Positions 45,661 to 57,627 of a DNA stretch of 64,000 nucleotides are shown piece after piece. This DNA comes from Reticulitermes speratus (taxonomy: Eukaryota; Arthropoda; Insecta; Blattodea; Rhinotermitidae): the NCBI GenBank assembly GCA_021186555.1, contig JAJKFL010000010.1, positions 1,116,001-1,180,000 of the forward strand, written 5' to 3'. Every line of letters begins with the position of its first letter. Position 1 is the stretch's first letter. The notes beneath the pieces were generated by a model. That model was not told the DNA's origin. It did not search any database and worked only from the letters and a program-made list of their open reading frames with translations. The position numbers and the translations under genes are program-made.

Positions 45661-48600
45661 GACTGGGTCAAACTTTCATAGTTATTACACACATACATAT
45701 GTCAAAATTGTACAATTTTATTAAAATTAAAATTGTTAATTATAATAAGGGAAGCTTGTGCAGTGCTGTCAATCACTATGTATTAGAGTCCTCCCTCAGA
45801 ATTCTGAAAATTTTTGTAACATATTAAATAATGGTAATTTTTGTAGCATATATTAGATATACTGTTATGGTGAATAGCAGAGAGAGACACTCAGTGTTCT
45901 GTTGAATTTACAGAACGTTAAAAGTGTAGTACATATACTGAGAGTCGGCACAGACCGGTCGTCACATGTCATGTAAGAACACATAATATAAAGGGACTTG
46001 AGGTGTCAACACTTTCTTTTATAGAACAACATTACTGTGACTGTTCCTGCATGTGTGTATTTTTAACACTGGCCTGATGATGATTTGTAATTTAAGCCGA
46101 AACACATAGACAAGTTTAATCGTAGTATTACATCAGTAAAGCATACTTGATGCCTATCTGATTTTGTAAACTAGAGAAAAACTTTACAAAAACAGAAATA
46201 TTATGGATGTTGTAATCAAGCATTTTAACTCACTATTATTAGGTCAAGTGTGATATATCTTTACACACCTCACTAGTTTGCTATTTCCTGGACCATTTCA
46301 AAGAGCCTATAACTCCAGATTTTAAACTGATATTTCATAGAAAAGCCTATGTTGAATTATTTCATAGTAAGACAGACAACACAGGAACTGGAGCCAATAA
46401 GCTGAATGCTTTCAACTGCTAAGGTCAGGGGATGTAATTTATGTGCGAATATTTTCAACTGTTTAGCCTGTGTACCATGTTAGAATACTACATCATATGA
46501 TCAATACAATATTAATGAGAACCCACATTAATATCTCACCATGTCATAAATGCAAGACTTCCATGTTTGCAGCTGACAAGATAAGTAACATTGAATACAA
46601 ATATGTACTTCCACATATTTGTTTATATTTCGACTGCTGTATGTACAGTCATCAGACAAATACAAGTATAGTAGGCAGCAGGTCTCTGAGACTGGTGGCA
46701 CATTCAGATTCATCATATGGTAACTTGACTGGGCTGATGTCGATCATCTCGGCCCTACCAATAATGTTACAGACAAACAATGCATTATGGTTGGACAGAC
46801 ATGATACCAGGAGGACCAGAACATTTGATTGAATAGGCTGACAGCTTAGGACCTTTCCATGATGGATCTTATTTAAATAAGTCACCTTTCATTAATATAT
46901 TTACATACTAATACAAAGCTGCTGTCACTAAAAACCAACCAGCTTTAACTGTTCAGAAATGGCAGAACACAATGTATTCATTAATATTTCCAAACGTCAA
47001 ACAAATTAAAATCAGGACAGTGCTTTGCAAAAAGAAATCTCAGGTCTATCATCTTATCTTATTATTAGAGAAGCAATTGTAAAATGCTCCTTTCTGCAGA
47101 GGAGCCTGGAAGAACAGGGAGATATTTTAAACCTCCACATGCATAGACTTTCACTGCAAAGTTGGTGTTGTAGAAGACATCCTGCATGATGCGTCTGTAA
47201 TAAGCACTAAATGCTATTAGTAGGTCACTGACTGCGGTGAACACAGGGCACACAAAAGCAGTGTCACTAGTGGAGAATATTTTATCACAAGGGAATAATT
47301 TTTATTTGTATGAAAAAGGGAACAGAGGAAAGAGTAGCAATTTCATTGTGCCTAATACATACAACTAGGCCTTATCAACTAGGCCTTATCATTAGGCCTT
47401 ATCATTAGTCAATGAAGCAGATGTTACATATAGAGCTAGCCTAGTGATAAGGCAGTTTGTCTGCGATGGTGACAAAGAACAGCATTACATGACTGGTCCT
47501 GCAGAGTAGCTATCCTTGCTTTGTGCCCAGGAAAAGGAAAAATTACCTGCATGACATAATGTGGTGTAACTAAGAAGGTCACAGAGATTTATTATTTTTA
47601 TATGAGGTCATTATTTTATTGGAGAACTATTAAATGACACATTCTTTTGGTTGTCACTAATGCAGTCTACTCAGCTGACCACCCACACGTCCAGTGCAGT
47701 AGCAGGGGCAAGCGGCAAACAGTAGGTATCAGGCAAAATCAGGCGTCTGTATCACTGGTAAGAAAAAGGCATAGGATATTTAAATGGAATATATGAATGT
47801 TATATAATGATATCTGCAGCACACCATGAGAACGTGTCCATGCTACACATGTGGTAACTTGCCTTGAACCCAAATTCTTTCAACCTGATTATCTTTCTTG
47901 TATAATAATATCCATCAACGCAACTTTCATGTACTCTCTCTTGACAGAGCAAATTACTCATTTGTAAATTTTACATTATATGCTCTGTGCATTATTACAA
48001 GTAATTACAATAACCAACATATACACTAAAGATCATACATAACATAAAAAATTTCTACATGTTTCAGCACCAGGTTACCGTCTTCAGGGAATCCAAAGCA
48101 CAAAGGTTTGCAAGTACCAACACAACAATCTTGGTATTACAATAATAAAATCTTAAAAATGTTAGAATTGTAAAATTAAGAAATTGTTGACTTTAGGATT
48201 GATGTAAGATGAAAACGTAGGAAAGAGTCCAAGGTTTTGTATAATTATATGCCATGAGGGCATACAAACGTCTGAATACTTCATGCATGATCCAAGAGGA
48301 TCTAGTACATATGGTGCAAGTTGGTGTGTTTCTTACCGGGCAGTGTTGTGTTGTCAACAATTCCGTAATTTTCCAATTCTAACATTTTTAACATGTTATT
48401 ACTCTAATACCAAGAATGTTGTGTTGGTACAAGCAAACCTTTGTACTTTGGATTCCCTGGAGATGGCACCCTGGCACTGAAACATGTAGGAATTTTCTAT
48501 GTTACATATGAGTTGTAGTCGTTTTATATGCATTTGTTGGTTATTGTAATTCATTTGTAGTCCCCAAATAATGTATCTTATGAAGTTACTATGGTTATGC

Positions 48601-49049
48601 TTACAGAAAGTAACATTTTAAATGACACATTCAGGATATGAGAGGTTCACATTGTTGTTCATCTACACAGTCAGGAGTTCACATCCTGGCACCTGTACGA
48701 AACCATTTGGCATGTGAACACAGTTGACTGGCATTGTGTAAAGTGAAAATGAACAAGAAGAAGAAGAGGATAGACTTGGTTCTCTTGTTGTCTGTGATTT
48801 ATATACAGTGCTTCTTATTGACAGCCTTCATTACAAGACATTGTAAGTGACCAAGTTCAAGTGACTGCCGAGACACGCATGCACACACACAAACTGTGAT
48901 TGTTGTGTGTCACAAAACACATACGTGTAAACCAAAGAAGAATAAGCAACTCTTTGTATATTTTTGTATAATATGAAAGAAATATATATACATACATATA
49001 TTTAAGAGTTTTTTACTATAAATGTGGTCATTATGTGACTCGGTCGAGG
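45661..49049. other. Intergenic, little recognised
   Basis: An AT-rich 3.4-kb stretch of different texture. It contains a CTGATGA...GAAAC core near 46,078-46,110 with a weak stem, a small CTAGGCCTTAT repeat at about 47,365-47,420 and the inverted element at 48.05-48.5 kb. No gene is supported. Confidence 0.55.
48050..48505. repeat. Inverted element, 455 bp, hammerhead-like ends
   Basis: The outer arms of about 90 bp are inverted ('ggaatccaaagcacaaaggt' and its reverse complement at 48,431-48,453). Each arm ends in a core: CTGAAGA...TGAAAC, ATGTAG on the left (minus) and CTGGAGA, T, GGCAC...CACTGAAAC, ATGTA on the right. For the right core ATTCC upstream pairs fully with GGAAT downstream (stem I). 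Confidence 0.5.
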
Positions 49050-49204
49050 TGGCCGTGCCGTGGCTCAGGTGGTTAGTTGCTGGCCTGTCAACTCAGAGGC
49101 ACAGATTCTGTCCAAGGTCAGTCCAAGTGAGATTTGTGGTGGAAAAAGTTGCATTGGGACAGGTTTTTCTCCGAATACTTCAGTTTTGACCTGTCACTAT
49201 CACT
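49050..49204 (+). mobile_element. SINE family D head feeding a satellite
   Basis: Head 'ccgtgccgtggctcaggtgg', a damaged B box and 'gatttgtggtggaaaaagtt'. The body runs directly into the first 92-bp satellite unit. Confidence 0.75.
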
Positions 49205-50812
49205 CCACCAATGCTCCATACTCATTCATTCATCTACCACCGATGCTGTATAATGTTTTTCTCCCAGTACTTCAGCTTTCCCCTGTCACTATCACTCCAC
49301 CAATGCTCCATACTCATTCATTCATCTACCACCGACGCTGTATAATGTTTTTCTCCCAGTACTTCAATTTTCCCCTGTCAGTATCATTCCACCAATGCTC
49401 CATACTCATTCATTCATCTACCACCGACGCTGTATAATGTTTTTCTCCCAGTACTTCAGTTTTCCCCAGTCAGTATCATTCCACCAATGCTCCACGCTCA
49501 TTCATTCATCTACCACTGACGCTGTATAATGTTTTTCTCCCAGTACTTCAGTTTTCCCCAGTCAGTATCATTCCACCAATGCTCCACGCTCATTCATTCA
49601 TCTACCACCGACGCTGTATAATGTTTTTCTCCCAGTACTTCAGTTTTCCCCAGTCAGTATCATTCCACCAATGCTCCACGCTCATTCATTCATTTACCAC
49701 CGATGCTGTATAATGTGTTTCTCCCAGTACTTCAGTTTTCCCCTGTCAGTATCATTCCACCAATGCTCCATACTCATTCATTCATCTACCACCGACGCTG
49801 TATAATGTTTTTCTCCCAGTACTTCAGTTTTCCGCAGTCAGTATTATTCTACCAATGCTCCACGATCATTCATTCATCTACCACCGATGCTGTATAATGT
49901 GTTTCTCCCAGTACTTCAGTTTTCCCCTGTCAGTATCATTCCACCAATGCTCCACGCTCATTCATTCATCTACCACCGACGCTGTATAATGTTTTTCTTC
50001 CAGTACTTCAATTTTCCGCAGTCAGTATCATTCTACCAATGCTCCACGCTCATTCATTCATCTACCACCGATGCTGTATAATGTGTTTCTCCCAGTACTT
50101 CAGTTTTCCCCTGTCAGTATCATTCCACCAATGCTCCACGCTCATTCATTCATCTACCACCGACGCTGTATAATGTTTTTCTCTCCAGTACTTCAGTTTT
50201 CCCCAGTCAGTATCATTCTACCAATGCTCCACGCTCATTCATTCATCTACCACTGACGCTGTATAATGTGTTTCTCCCAGTACTTCAGTTTTCCCCTGTC
50301 AGTATCATTCCACCAATGCTCCACGCTCATTCATTCATCTACCACCGACGCTGTATAATGTTTTTCTCCCAGTACTTCAGTTTTCCCCAGTCAGTATCAT
50401 TCTACCAATGCTCCACGCTCATTCATTCATCTACCACCGACGCTGTATAATGTGTTTCTCCCAGTACTTCAGTTTTCCCCTGTCAGTATCATTCCACCAA
50501 TGCTCCACGCTCATTCATTCATCTACCACCGACGCTGTATAATGTTTTTCTCCCAGTACTTCAGTTTTCCCCAGTCAGTATCATTCTACCAATGCTCCAC
50601 GCTCATTCATTCATCTACCACCGACGCTGTATAATGTGTTTCTCCCAGTACTTCAGTTTCCCCTGTCAGTATCATTCCACCAATGCTCCACGCTCATTCA
50701 TTCATCTACCACCGACGCTGTATAATGTTTTTCTTCCAGTACTTCAGTTTTCCTCTGTCACTATCACTCCACCAATGCTCCATACATTCCTTCATCTATC
50801 ACCGACGCTATA
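49205..50812 (+). repeat. 92-bp satellite, about 17 copies
   Basis: Units contain 'caatgctccacgctcattca' and 'ctgtataatgtttttctccc'. Two alternating variants (TGTTTTT...CCCAGTC and TGTGTTT...CCCTGTC) give a 184-bp higher-order period between about 49.7 and 50.65 kb. Part of each unit, 'tacttcagttttcccctgtc' and 'agtatcattccacc', is SINE family D body. Open frames of 60-78 codons here are repeat artefacts. Confidence 0.95.
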
Positions 50813-51069
50813 CGATCTTAGCAATTGAAAGCGTCGTGCAATGATATCCTTAAAAAACTCAATTGACAGCAATTATTTCCCTACACAGCAGTCACCGGCT
50901 GTCCTTTCTAAGGGAAGCAAACTGTGTTCTCTCTGAGGTACTAACTCAGTATTTGTATATCGTATTATGTACTCGTAGATTAATTTAGCCCTCAAATGGT
51001 TAATTTTTTACACTTGTTATTAATTACATCGTTAAATGTAGCACATTTATTCCACGGAAGTATCATTTT

Positions 51070-51493
51070 TAGGCTCGGTCGCAAAATTCCGAAAAGCGAC
51101 TATTAGCTTCATGTTTCTCCCTCCGCATGGAACAACTCGGCTCCCACTGGACGGATCTTTATGAAATTTCGAACTTGAGTATTTTTCGAAACTCTGTCGA
51201 GAGAATTCAAGTTTCATTAAAATCTGACAAGAATAAAGGGTACTTTACATAAAGACCTATGTACATTTATTGTACTATCTTGCTGAATTCTTTTTTAAAT
51301 GAGAAATGTTTTAGGTAAGTTTGTGGAGAAAATCAAAACACACATTGTACATTCAATAACTTCTTTACCGAAAGTCGTGCATTTATGAGGTAATGTGGAA
51401 AATATTCTAGAGCCATACAGGCCACATATGAATATAATATGGCGCATGCGCTTTGCATGCTGGATAACTATGTAATACTTATTGCTTTTCCAT
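51070..51493 (+). repeat. Large dispersed repeat, copy 2
   Basis: Partner of 36,690-37,130. It ends at the insertion point of a SINE family A copy. Confidence 0.7.
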
Positions 51494-51495
51494 GT

Positions 51496-51790
51496 GGGCC
51501 GGGATAGCTCAGCCGGTATAATGACTCACTCCGGACTGGAAAGTCCGGGAACAGAATCCCGGAGGGGGGGGGGGAGAGATTTTCCGCACCCGTCCAAACC
51601 AGCCCTGGGCCCCACCCAGCCTCCTATACAATGGGTACCGGGTCTCTCTCCAGGGAATAAAGCGGTCGGGGCGTGGCGTTGACCACCCACCCCCATCTAG
51701 AGCCAAGGTTAAAGAAAGAGTACATCAATACCTCTACTACCCCTCTGTGCCTTCATGGCACGTTACAGGACGAAATTTACCTTTTTATTA
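51496..51790 (+). mobile_element. SINE, family A, full length
   Basis: Head 'gggccgggatagctcagccg', 'acagaatcccggaggggg' at the B box, then the complete body and tail to 'acgaaatttacctttttatt'. A 12-G run follows the head. Confidence 0.8.
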
Positions 51791-51799
51791 CTTTTCTAC

Positions 51800-52260
51800 G
51801 GCAACAATTGTTACGCAAAAGCGGCTTAAAGTTACGTTACACATACTGCATGTCTGTTTGAACATAATCCCCGCGTGCGTTAATGCATTTATCCCACCTC
51901 GGCACGAGTTTAGAGACTCCGTCTCTGTAGACACTTGGCTCCTGCTTCCCAATGTACAGTTCTGATCTACAATTCCAGTGCAGTGGATAAATCTCGAACT
52001 TTGAGTTGTCGGTTTCTCAACATCAGTTCCCCCACTCGTGCTGCATTCCCAGCCGCCTTTGGTGTGCTGGCCGTCCGGTGCGACCGTGACCATTGCTGTC
52101 CGTCTGACCATTGTATAACTGTCTGCAGCATGTTCTGATACGCTGCATTCCTACTAGGCCGCCACCATGCACCTCTATAAATGACGGTGTATTTAAACCC
52201 CCAATCACATTACAAACTTCTTCGAGGGACAGAGTTCCCAATGTCGTTGCCAATGCACAT
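51800..52260 (-). pseudogene. Mariner with internal deletion
   Basis: On the minus strand, pieces in several frames give an N-terminal helix-turn-helix phrase (VGELMLRNRQLKVRDLSTAL, preceded by GRTGRPA). They then jump directly to a C-terminal phrase (VYRDGVSKLVPRWDKCINAR, then GDYV). The whole catalytic core between them is gone, and stops and frameshifts are present. It is an internally deleted mariner relic. Confidence 0.6.
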
Positions 52261-53031
52261 CTGATTCTTGCACTGTCTGTTGCAGGTTACCCCTACTACA
52301 ACTGCTACCCGCTATACCCCCTACCATAAAATAAAGTGCTTGATTAACACACAAGCTATAGATTAGGGAACGTTACTTATTTGACATGCCTTCTTCGGCA
52401 GAGATAAAGCGCGTGCTCGAAAGAAATTCGCAACTGCCAAGCTCTGCAGTCCCTTTAGGTGGCATTACGTTGGAAAATGTGCATCTGAGGGCGCTGGATA
52501 GTACAGCAGCCTGTGCCAGCATATGCATTCTGTGTGGAGTTGTTGACAAGTGCTCTAAACATTTGCCGGAAGGCTGTGAATAGCTTTCACAATTGATGAC
52601 AAAACCGAGACACCTTCAAGGCTCTAATTGGCCATCCGCCTGGGGCCTGATCTCTCATCGCTATCTGTACTTTGCAATCCACAGAGCATTATAGGCATCC
52701 TTAGTTCTAAAGTATCATCATTATCCTCATCATCATCACCATCACCACCCACTTAATAGATAAGAAGGTCGATTTCGTCATGTGTTTCAAAACTGCTATA
52801 ACAACGCCCTTTCTTTTCGAAGATTCAATTCGTCTGCGAAGTTATATCTCGTAAACTGGTAAAGAGGGTCCTTCGAAACGTCGGCAACTATGTACCAAGC
52901 GACCGGCGCAACAACACCGCTGTGATAATCTGAAATCTCGCCGCACCGATTCCCTTAGTGCGCTCTAGCCCACGGTTTCCTCATGAGGCCAGGAAGGCTG
53001 GACAGGGCAAAACGCAAGAAGGGGTGTGGGG

Positions 53032-53072
53032 GGGATGATGATGATAATGATGATGATGATGATGATGATGAT
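53032..53072 (+). repeat. (GAT)n microsatellite
   Basis: About 13 GAT/ATG units, followed by a short run of related 'agaatgacagctggagatt' phrases to 53,222. Confidence 0.9.
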
Positions 53073-53479
53073 CAGAATGAAAACTTGCGTTTAAAAAAGA
53101 TTATCAGAATGTCAGAATGACAGCTGGAGATTCAAATGTGATAAGAATGAGATCTGGAGATTTAAAATATTATCGTAACGACAGCTGAAGATTCAAATGT
53201 GATAAGAATGACAGATGGAGATTAAAAAGACCACAAAACATAAATCTTATACGAAGAATTCAAACTCATTATCCCACTCCTACTCGTCGCAAGGCCAAGT
53301 ATCCACCGGTTGTATCGACACCGAATTTCGCAAACTAACGGCTTCCAGTTCCCTGGCCGCAGCCGTGTGTGTGCAGCGCATGAACAGGTGTACAGGCACA
53401 ACACTCTCTGTCAACACCCGATCAGAGTTACGTTCGTCTTTCTGTTAATGTCGTGGTAACGTAGGACTGTCTGCAGGGG

Positions 53480-53700
53480 CCGCCGTAGGAAAAACTGCGC
53501 CCTAGACCAACAAAAGGTCTGTGTGAAATTATGGCCTCTACCGGTCCCACTGTCATCCCCCGGGCATTGGTACGATGATGATTGACGTAGGCACAGACCT
53601 TCCGCAATGTCACTTTATCCATCACAAGTCTTACACGGACTACCCTGGGACTGAACCTGGACCTCTGCCGTGAGAAGCCTGTGTTCTGTTTTTTTGCGGT
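53480..53700 (-). mobile_element. SINE, family D subtype, diverged
   Basis: On the minus strand it has 'gtccaggttcagtcccaggg' at the B box and 'tgtgatggataaagtgacat', parallel to the family D body. A 171-codon open frame overlaps it and is not a gene. Confidence 0.5.
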
Positions 53701-54492
53701 CACGTGGTCAGTACCATAAACGAAGGGTTGCTGTCTTCTGCAGCACAGTACCAACATTATTGCTAACTCTTTGCTGACTTTGTAAGCAAGTACATTAAGG
53801 ATGTGTGTCTCTCGCCCTAATGATTTTGAAACACTCGTCTCTGTGATCACAAACTGCACATTCAGTCTACTTTCCTCCCTTAGGGAAGAAACCAGCTGGT
53901 GAGATAAATTTGCTGCCCGTCTATCCCTCATTACAACTCGCAAACCGGTTGAACTATTTCCACGAAATTTGGTAAAAACGTCATACTTTTCAATTTACCA
54001 CAATCAGTAATAACCATGTGCCGGGTACGCGAATTTTTGAGGTGGCAGGGACACTAGTGTTATTTAACTGAGGATGCTGAATGTTTCTTGTCGTTTAAAG
54101 AGCTTTAACGTGTTGAGTGGTCGGAATAAGCATTGTACCTGGTTCGGTCTGCTGTAAACTAAATGCAATAATTTTCTAACTTTCGGCGGACCACAACTGT
54201 GGTGCTTGTTCCATATCAGTGTGAAATTTGGTCTGTCACAGTGAAGAAGGAATATAGGTTGGGGAGGAAGGTTTGATATCAGGGGGTTAGGAAAGTATAG
54301 AGGGCTCAGAGATAGAAAATGACAGGAGGCTGCAGAAAATTACAGAATAAGAAACTTTAATTAGCAGTCTTTATGAAACAGTACCAGGATGATGAAGTGG
54401 GGGAGGATTGGGTGAACAGGGCATGTAGCAGAGTTGTGTCTGCCACGAACAGACACCATCTTCCATTATATTTAATAATAAAACATATTATG

Positions 54493-55122
54493 CGGGGCAC
54501 ACGGTGGCGCATTTGGTTGAGGTACTGTGCTACAAGCCGGAAGGTCGCGGGTTCGATTCCCGATGGTGTAATTGGAATTTTTCATTGATATAAACCTTTC
54601 GGTCGCACTGTGGCCCTGGGGTCGACTCAGCCTCTGACATAAATGAGTAAAAATGTAAAGCAATCCCATTACAGGCCTGGACAGACCCTTAGGGTTCCAG
54701 GAAGTTGAGGCCCACAGATTTCAAGACAATCGACACATGAAGGTGGTAAGGTTGTCAGCCCTACGCACCGGCCGTCTTTACCCCCAGGAAATACTCCTGG
54801 TACTCATTTTTTTAAAAGGCTAAGTCGACCGCAGGGCCATAGTGCGACCGAAAGGATTATGTTAGTAAAAAATACCAATGACACCATCGGGAATCGAACC
54901 CGCGACTTTCCGGCTTATAGAACAGTGCCTCAACCAACTGCGCCACCGCGTACCCCCAACAGAAATGAGTACCAGGATATTTCCTGGGGGGTAAAGACGG
55001 CGGTGCGTAGGGCTGACAACGTTACCAACTTCACGTGCCGATTGTCTAGAAATCTGGAATCCCCAACCTCCTGGAACCATAAGGGCCTGTCCAGGCCTGT
55101 AATGGGATTGCTTTACACGTAT
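54493..55122 (+). mobile_element. SINE family B interrupted by an inverted family B copy
   Basis: The outer plus element runs 54,493-54,649 (head 'ggtggcgcatttggttgagg', B box 'gggttcgattccc') and resumes at 54,963 with the same phrase, ending near 55,122 with 'ggcctgtaatgggattgct'. Confidence 0.85.
54650..54962 (-). mobile_element. SINE family B inserted in another
   Basis: A full-length family B copy on the minus strand, with head at the right ('gcagttggttgaggcactgt' on the minus strand). It is flanked by 'aaatgagta' at 54,641-54,649 and 54,963-54,971, a 9-bp target duplication. Confidence 0.85.
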
Positions 55123-55164
55123 GACCTGTATATACAGCACTAGGTTAATATCTACACAAATTTA

Positions 55165-55335
55165 AATTATCAGAGTGCACACATTTTCCAAAAATCTAGG
55201 CACCACCTCAAAATTCTATGTACCAGAAGGGTGACATGAAGCAAGTTCCATACTGAGGACCCACAAATATTAGGCGCCATCGTACAAAATTTAGTCGCCG
55301 GGGCTACCTGGCGCCCGGGATTTGTGCACTCCTGA
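55165..55335 (+). repeat. Dispersed repeat, related to 45.2 kb
   Basis: 'ctaggcaccacctcaaaatt', 'ccagaagggtgacatgaagc' and 'gggatttgtgcactcctgaa' align with 45,240-45,510. Confidence 0.5.
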
Positions 55336-55604
55336 ATTACCAAATGTTCTGCAGTCGCTGTTACACTGCTCTTGTTCACTGACATTGACTGTGTTTACGT
55401 AAGCTGCAATTGGTGTTCGCTGGCTTACGTTGCGCAGTCTGCTGTTGATAACAATCGCTACGTGGCAGCCGGTCTTCACCACATTGTGAACTTATCATAT
55501 TTACGAACAAGGACGTTCTGCATACACTGCTTTTCAGGGTTGTAGAAATCCCAGGCGTTTGGTCGCCCCGGCGATTCAATTTCGTGCTATGCTGCCTAAT
55601 ATTT

Positions 55605-56070
55605 TCAGCATAATAGGGTACTGAGGAGGATATTTGGGCCTAAGAGGGCGAGGTAACAGAGGAGTGGAGAAGACTACATAACGAGGAACTTAATGATCTG
55701 TACTCATCAAGAAATATTATTCGGGTGATCAAATCAAGAAGAAAGAGGTGGGAGGGGCATGTAGCACGTATGGGTAAGGGGAGAGGTGCATACTGGATTT
55801 TGGTGGGGAGACCTGAGGGAAGGAGACCACTTGGAAGACCCAGGCGTGGATGGGAGGATAATATTAAAATGGATCTTCAAGAAGTGTGATGGGGAGCATG
55901 GACTGGATTTTTATGGCTCAGGATAGGGACAGGTGGCGGGCTGTTGTGAATGCGGCAATGAACCTTCGGGTTCCATAAAACGCTTGGAATTTCTTGACTA
56001 GCTGAGGACCTGCTAGCTTCTCAAGAAGGACTCTGCTCCATGTAGTTAGTTAGTTAGTTAGTTGGTTGGT
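55605..56070 (+). mobile_element. LINE 3' end with ORF2 C terminus
   Basis: Two frames give the familiar end of a non-LTR reverse transcriptase protein: RRIFGPKRAR, then after a frameshift [32 protein letters not shown] and [19 protein letters not shown], then a stop after DLQEV. The 3' UTR matches fragments at 2.9, 15.4 and 26.9 kb and ends in (TTAG)n. It is 5' truncated and inactive. Confidence 0.75.
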
Positions 56071-56144
56071 TATGTGTATCAGGTACTTGCACCGAGCAGA
56101 AAGCACCATATAACAGTCAGGCTCACAGGTCACTACAGCACTGT

Positions 56145-56230
56145 GGGCCCTCAGCTGAGCATGCAGCATGTCACCCTTCTGGCGTCTAGAATAAGGCGGT
56201 GGCTCCTAGACTTACGGAAAATGTGTGGAC
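56145..56230 (-). repeat. Dispersed repeat fragment, inverted
   Basis: The reverse complement ('gccagaagggtgacatgctg', 'cacattttccgtaagtctag') matches the 45.2 and 55.2 kb family. Confidence 0.45.
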
Positions 56231-56580
56231 GCCTGTTGTTTGTTAAACAAAATTATCGGTCACTGCCGTTCTTTGTGTGCTAGTCGATTGATAAAATCTT
56301 CCACCTGTTTGCTGCCTATGAACTTGATCCTCAGCATACAGTGTGACAGCAAACAGTATGCTACAGTGACTTCAGTGAATTGACTGGAATTGGCAGTAAA
56401 ATATAATGGACCAAGTAATAGGAACTACAACAATTACGAGTATAAAACTGGACAGTGGACAAGGCAGTTGGACAGTTCAGTAAACTTATTATAGACGTAA
56501 CGCACACACTCACAAGTTAGAACAGTAAACCCCATGAAGACGCATAAAGCTTGGAATGGTTTATATTCGTGGTTTTTTAG

Positions 56581-56866
56581 AAGGGCCCCGCAGCAGATGC
56601 TACGGAAGCACCGCAGCCTTTAAGGCTTATTGTGCAACCCTGTGATGAAGATGAAGAAAAAGATCATTAGTTTTTTTCATTTTTCCAAGTAATGGAGCAC
56701 CAGTGGAATGAAACTGACAGGGGAAAACCGAAGTACTCGGGAAAATCCTGTCCCAGTGCCACTTTATCTACCACAAATCCCACATAGACTGACCCGGGAT
56801 CGAACCCGGGCCTCCGCAGTGAAAGGCCGGCGACTAAACCGCCTGAGCCGTGGCACGGCCATTTAT
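56581..56866 (-). mobile_element. SINE, family D, full length
   Basis: On the minus strand: head 'gccgtgccacggctcaggcg', B box 'cgggttcgatcccgg', 'ggtagataaagtggcactgg', and a tail with 'agcatctgctgcggggccc'. Confidence 0.85.
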
Positions 56867-56877
56867 ATTGTGTTACT

Positions 56878-56881
56878 GATG

Positions 56882-56912
<31 letters not shown>

Positions 56913-56926
56913 CGATGATGATGATA
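56878..56926 (+). repeat. (GAT)n microsatellite
   Basis: About 16 GAT-type units with two interruptions, next to the SINE D head. Confidence 0.9.
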
Positions 56927-57542
56927 CCATATCACGGCAAGACGATACGCAAAGAAAATAGTTGTTTCGTTTTGACATAAATTGTGGTTTATTTCTTTCT
57001 TTGAAGGAAGGACAGCAAAATATATCTGTCGAGGATGAAGCAAGCAGCAAATTCAGAACGTTACTTCGCGATTCACACTGACAAAGCAGTGGTTTGTGAT
57101 AAAGCAAAGAACAGTGGGTTTCAGCCACCAGGATTGTTTATGGGACGGCGGAAACAAGAAATACACGCATAATTCTGGTGGGAAAAATATATTCTAAGAG
57201 GGCCATTCTGAAGGTCTTCGAGGACTGGCGTTCATCCGACTTACGTACAAAACCTCAGATCGTACCTCACAGAAAACACAGTCCGTATACCAGTCAGTAA
57301 GTGATCGTTATGGACGAGACGCATTAAGACTGTAGCAGCTGGTGAAGTTTACACCATCAATCAATATAAGAATGTTAATAGGAATTTGTTAAACTGCGAA
57401 ACAGGGATATGTATATTTCAATAGGAAATTCATTTTCAGGGACCTTGCGCCAAAATACGTTAAAATCAAAATTTCAGGAACGTCTGCAATAACAAATTTC
57501 ACAAAAACTAATGCCCAGGTAATGCGCATAAACAGTGAGTTA

Positions 57543-57627
57543 GGTAAAACAATCCCATTACAGGCCTAGACAGGCCCTTAGGGGTCCAGGAGGTTGAGGT
57601 TCCCAGATTTGTAGACAATCGGCACAT
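57543..57627 (-). mobile_element. SINE family B, 85-bp truncated copy
   Basis: Only the 3' end of family B (ggcctgtaatgggattg on the minus strand) is present. It is flanked by perfect 15-bp duplications 'ataaacagtgagtta' at 57,528-57,542 and 57,628-57,642. Confidence 0.85.

Noticed and set aside
49060-50828. Serial 60-125 codon frames with near-identical products
   Set aside because: They are produced by the 92-bp satellite period; no independent coding evidence.
53428-53943. 171-codon minus-strand frame
   Set aside because: About half of it is a diverged SINE family D copy and the remainder has no family resemblance.
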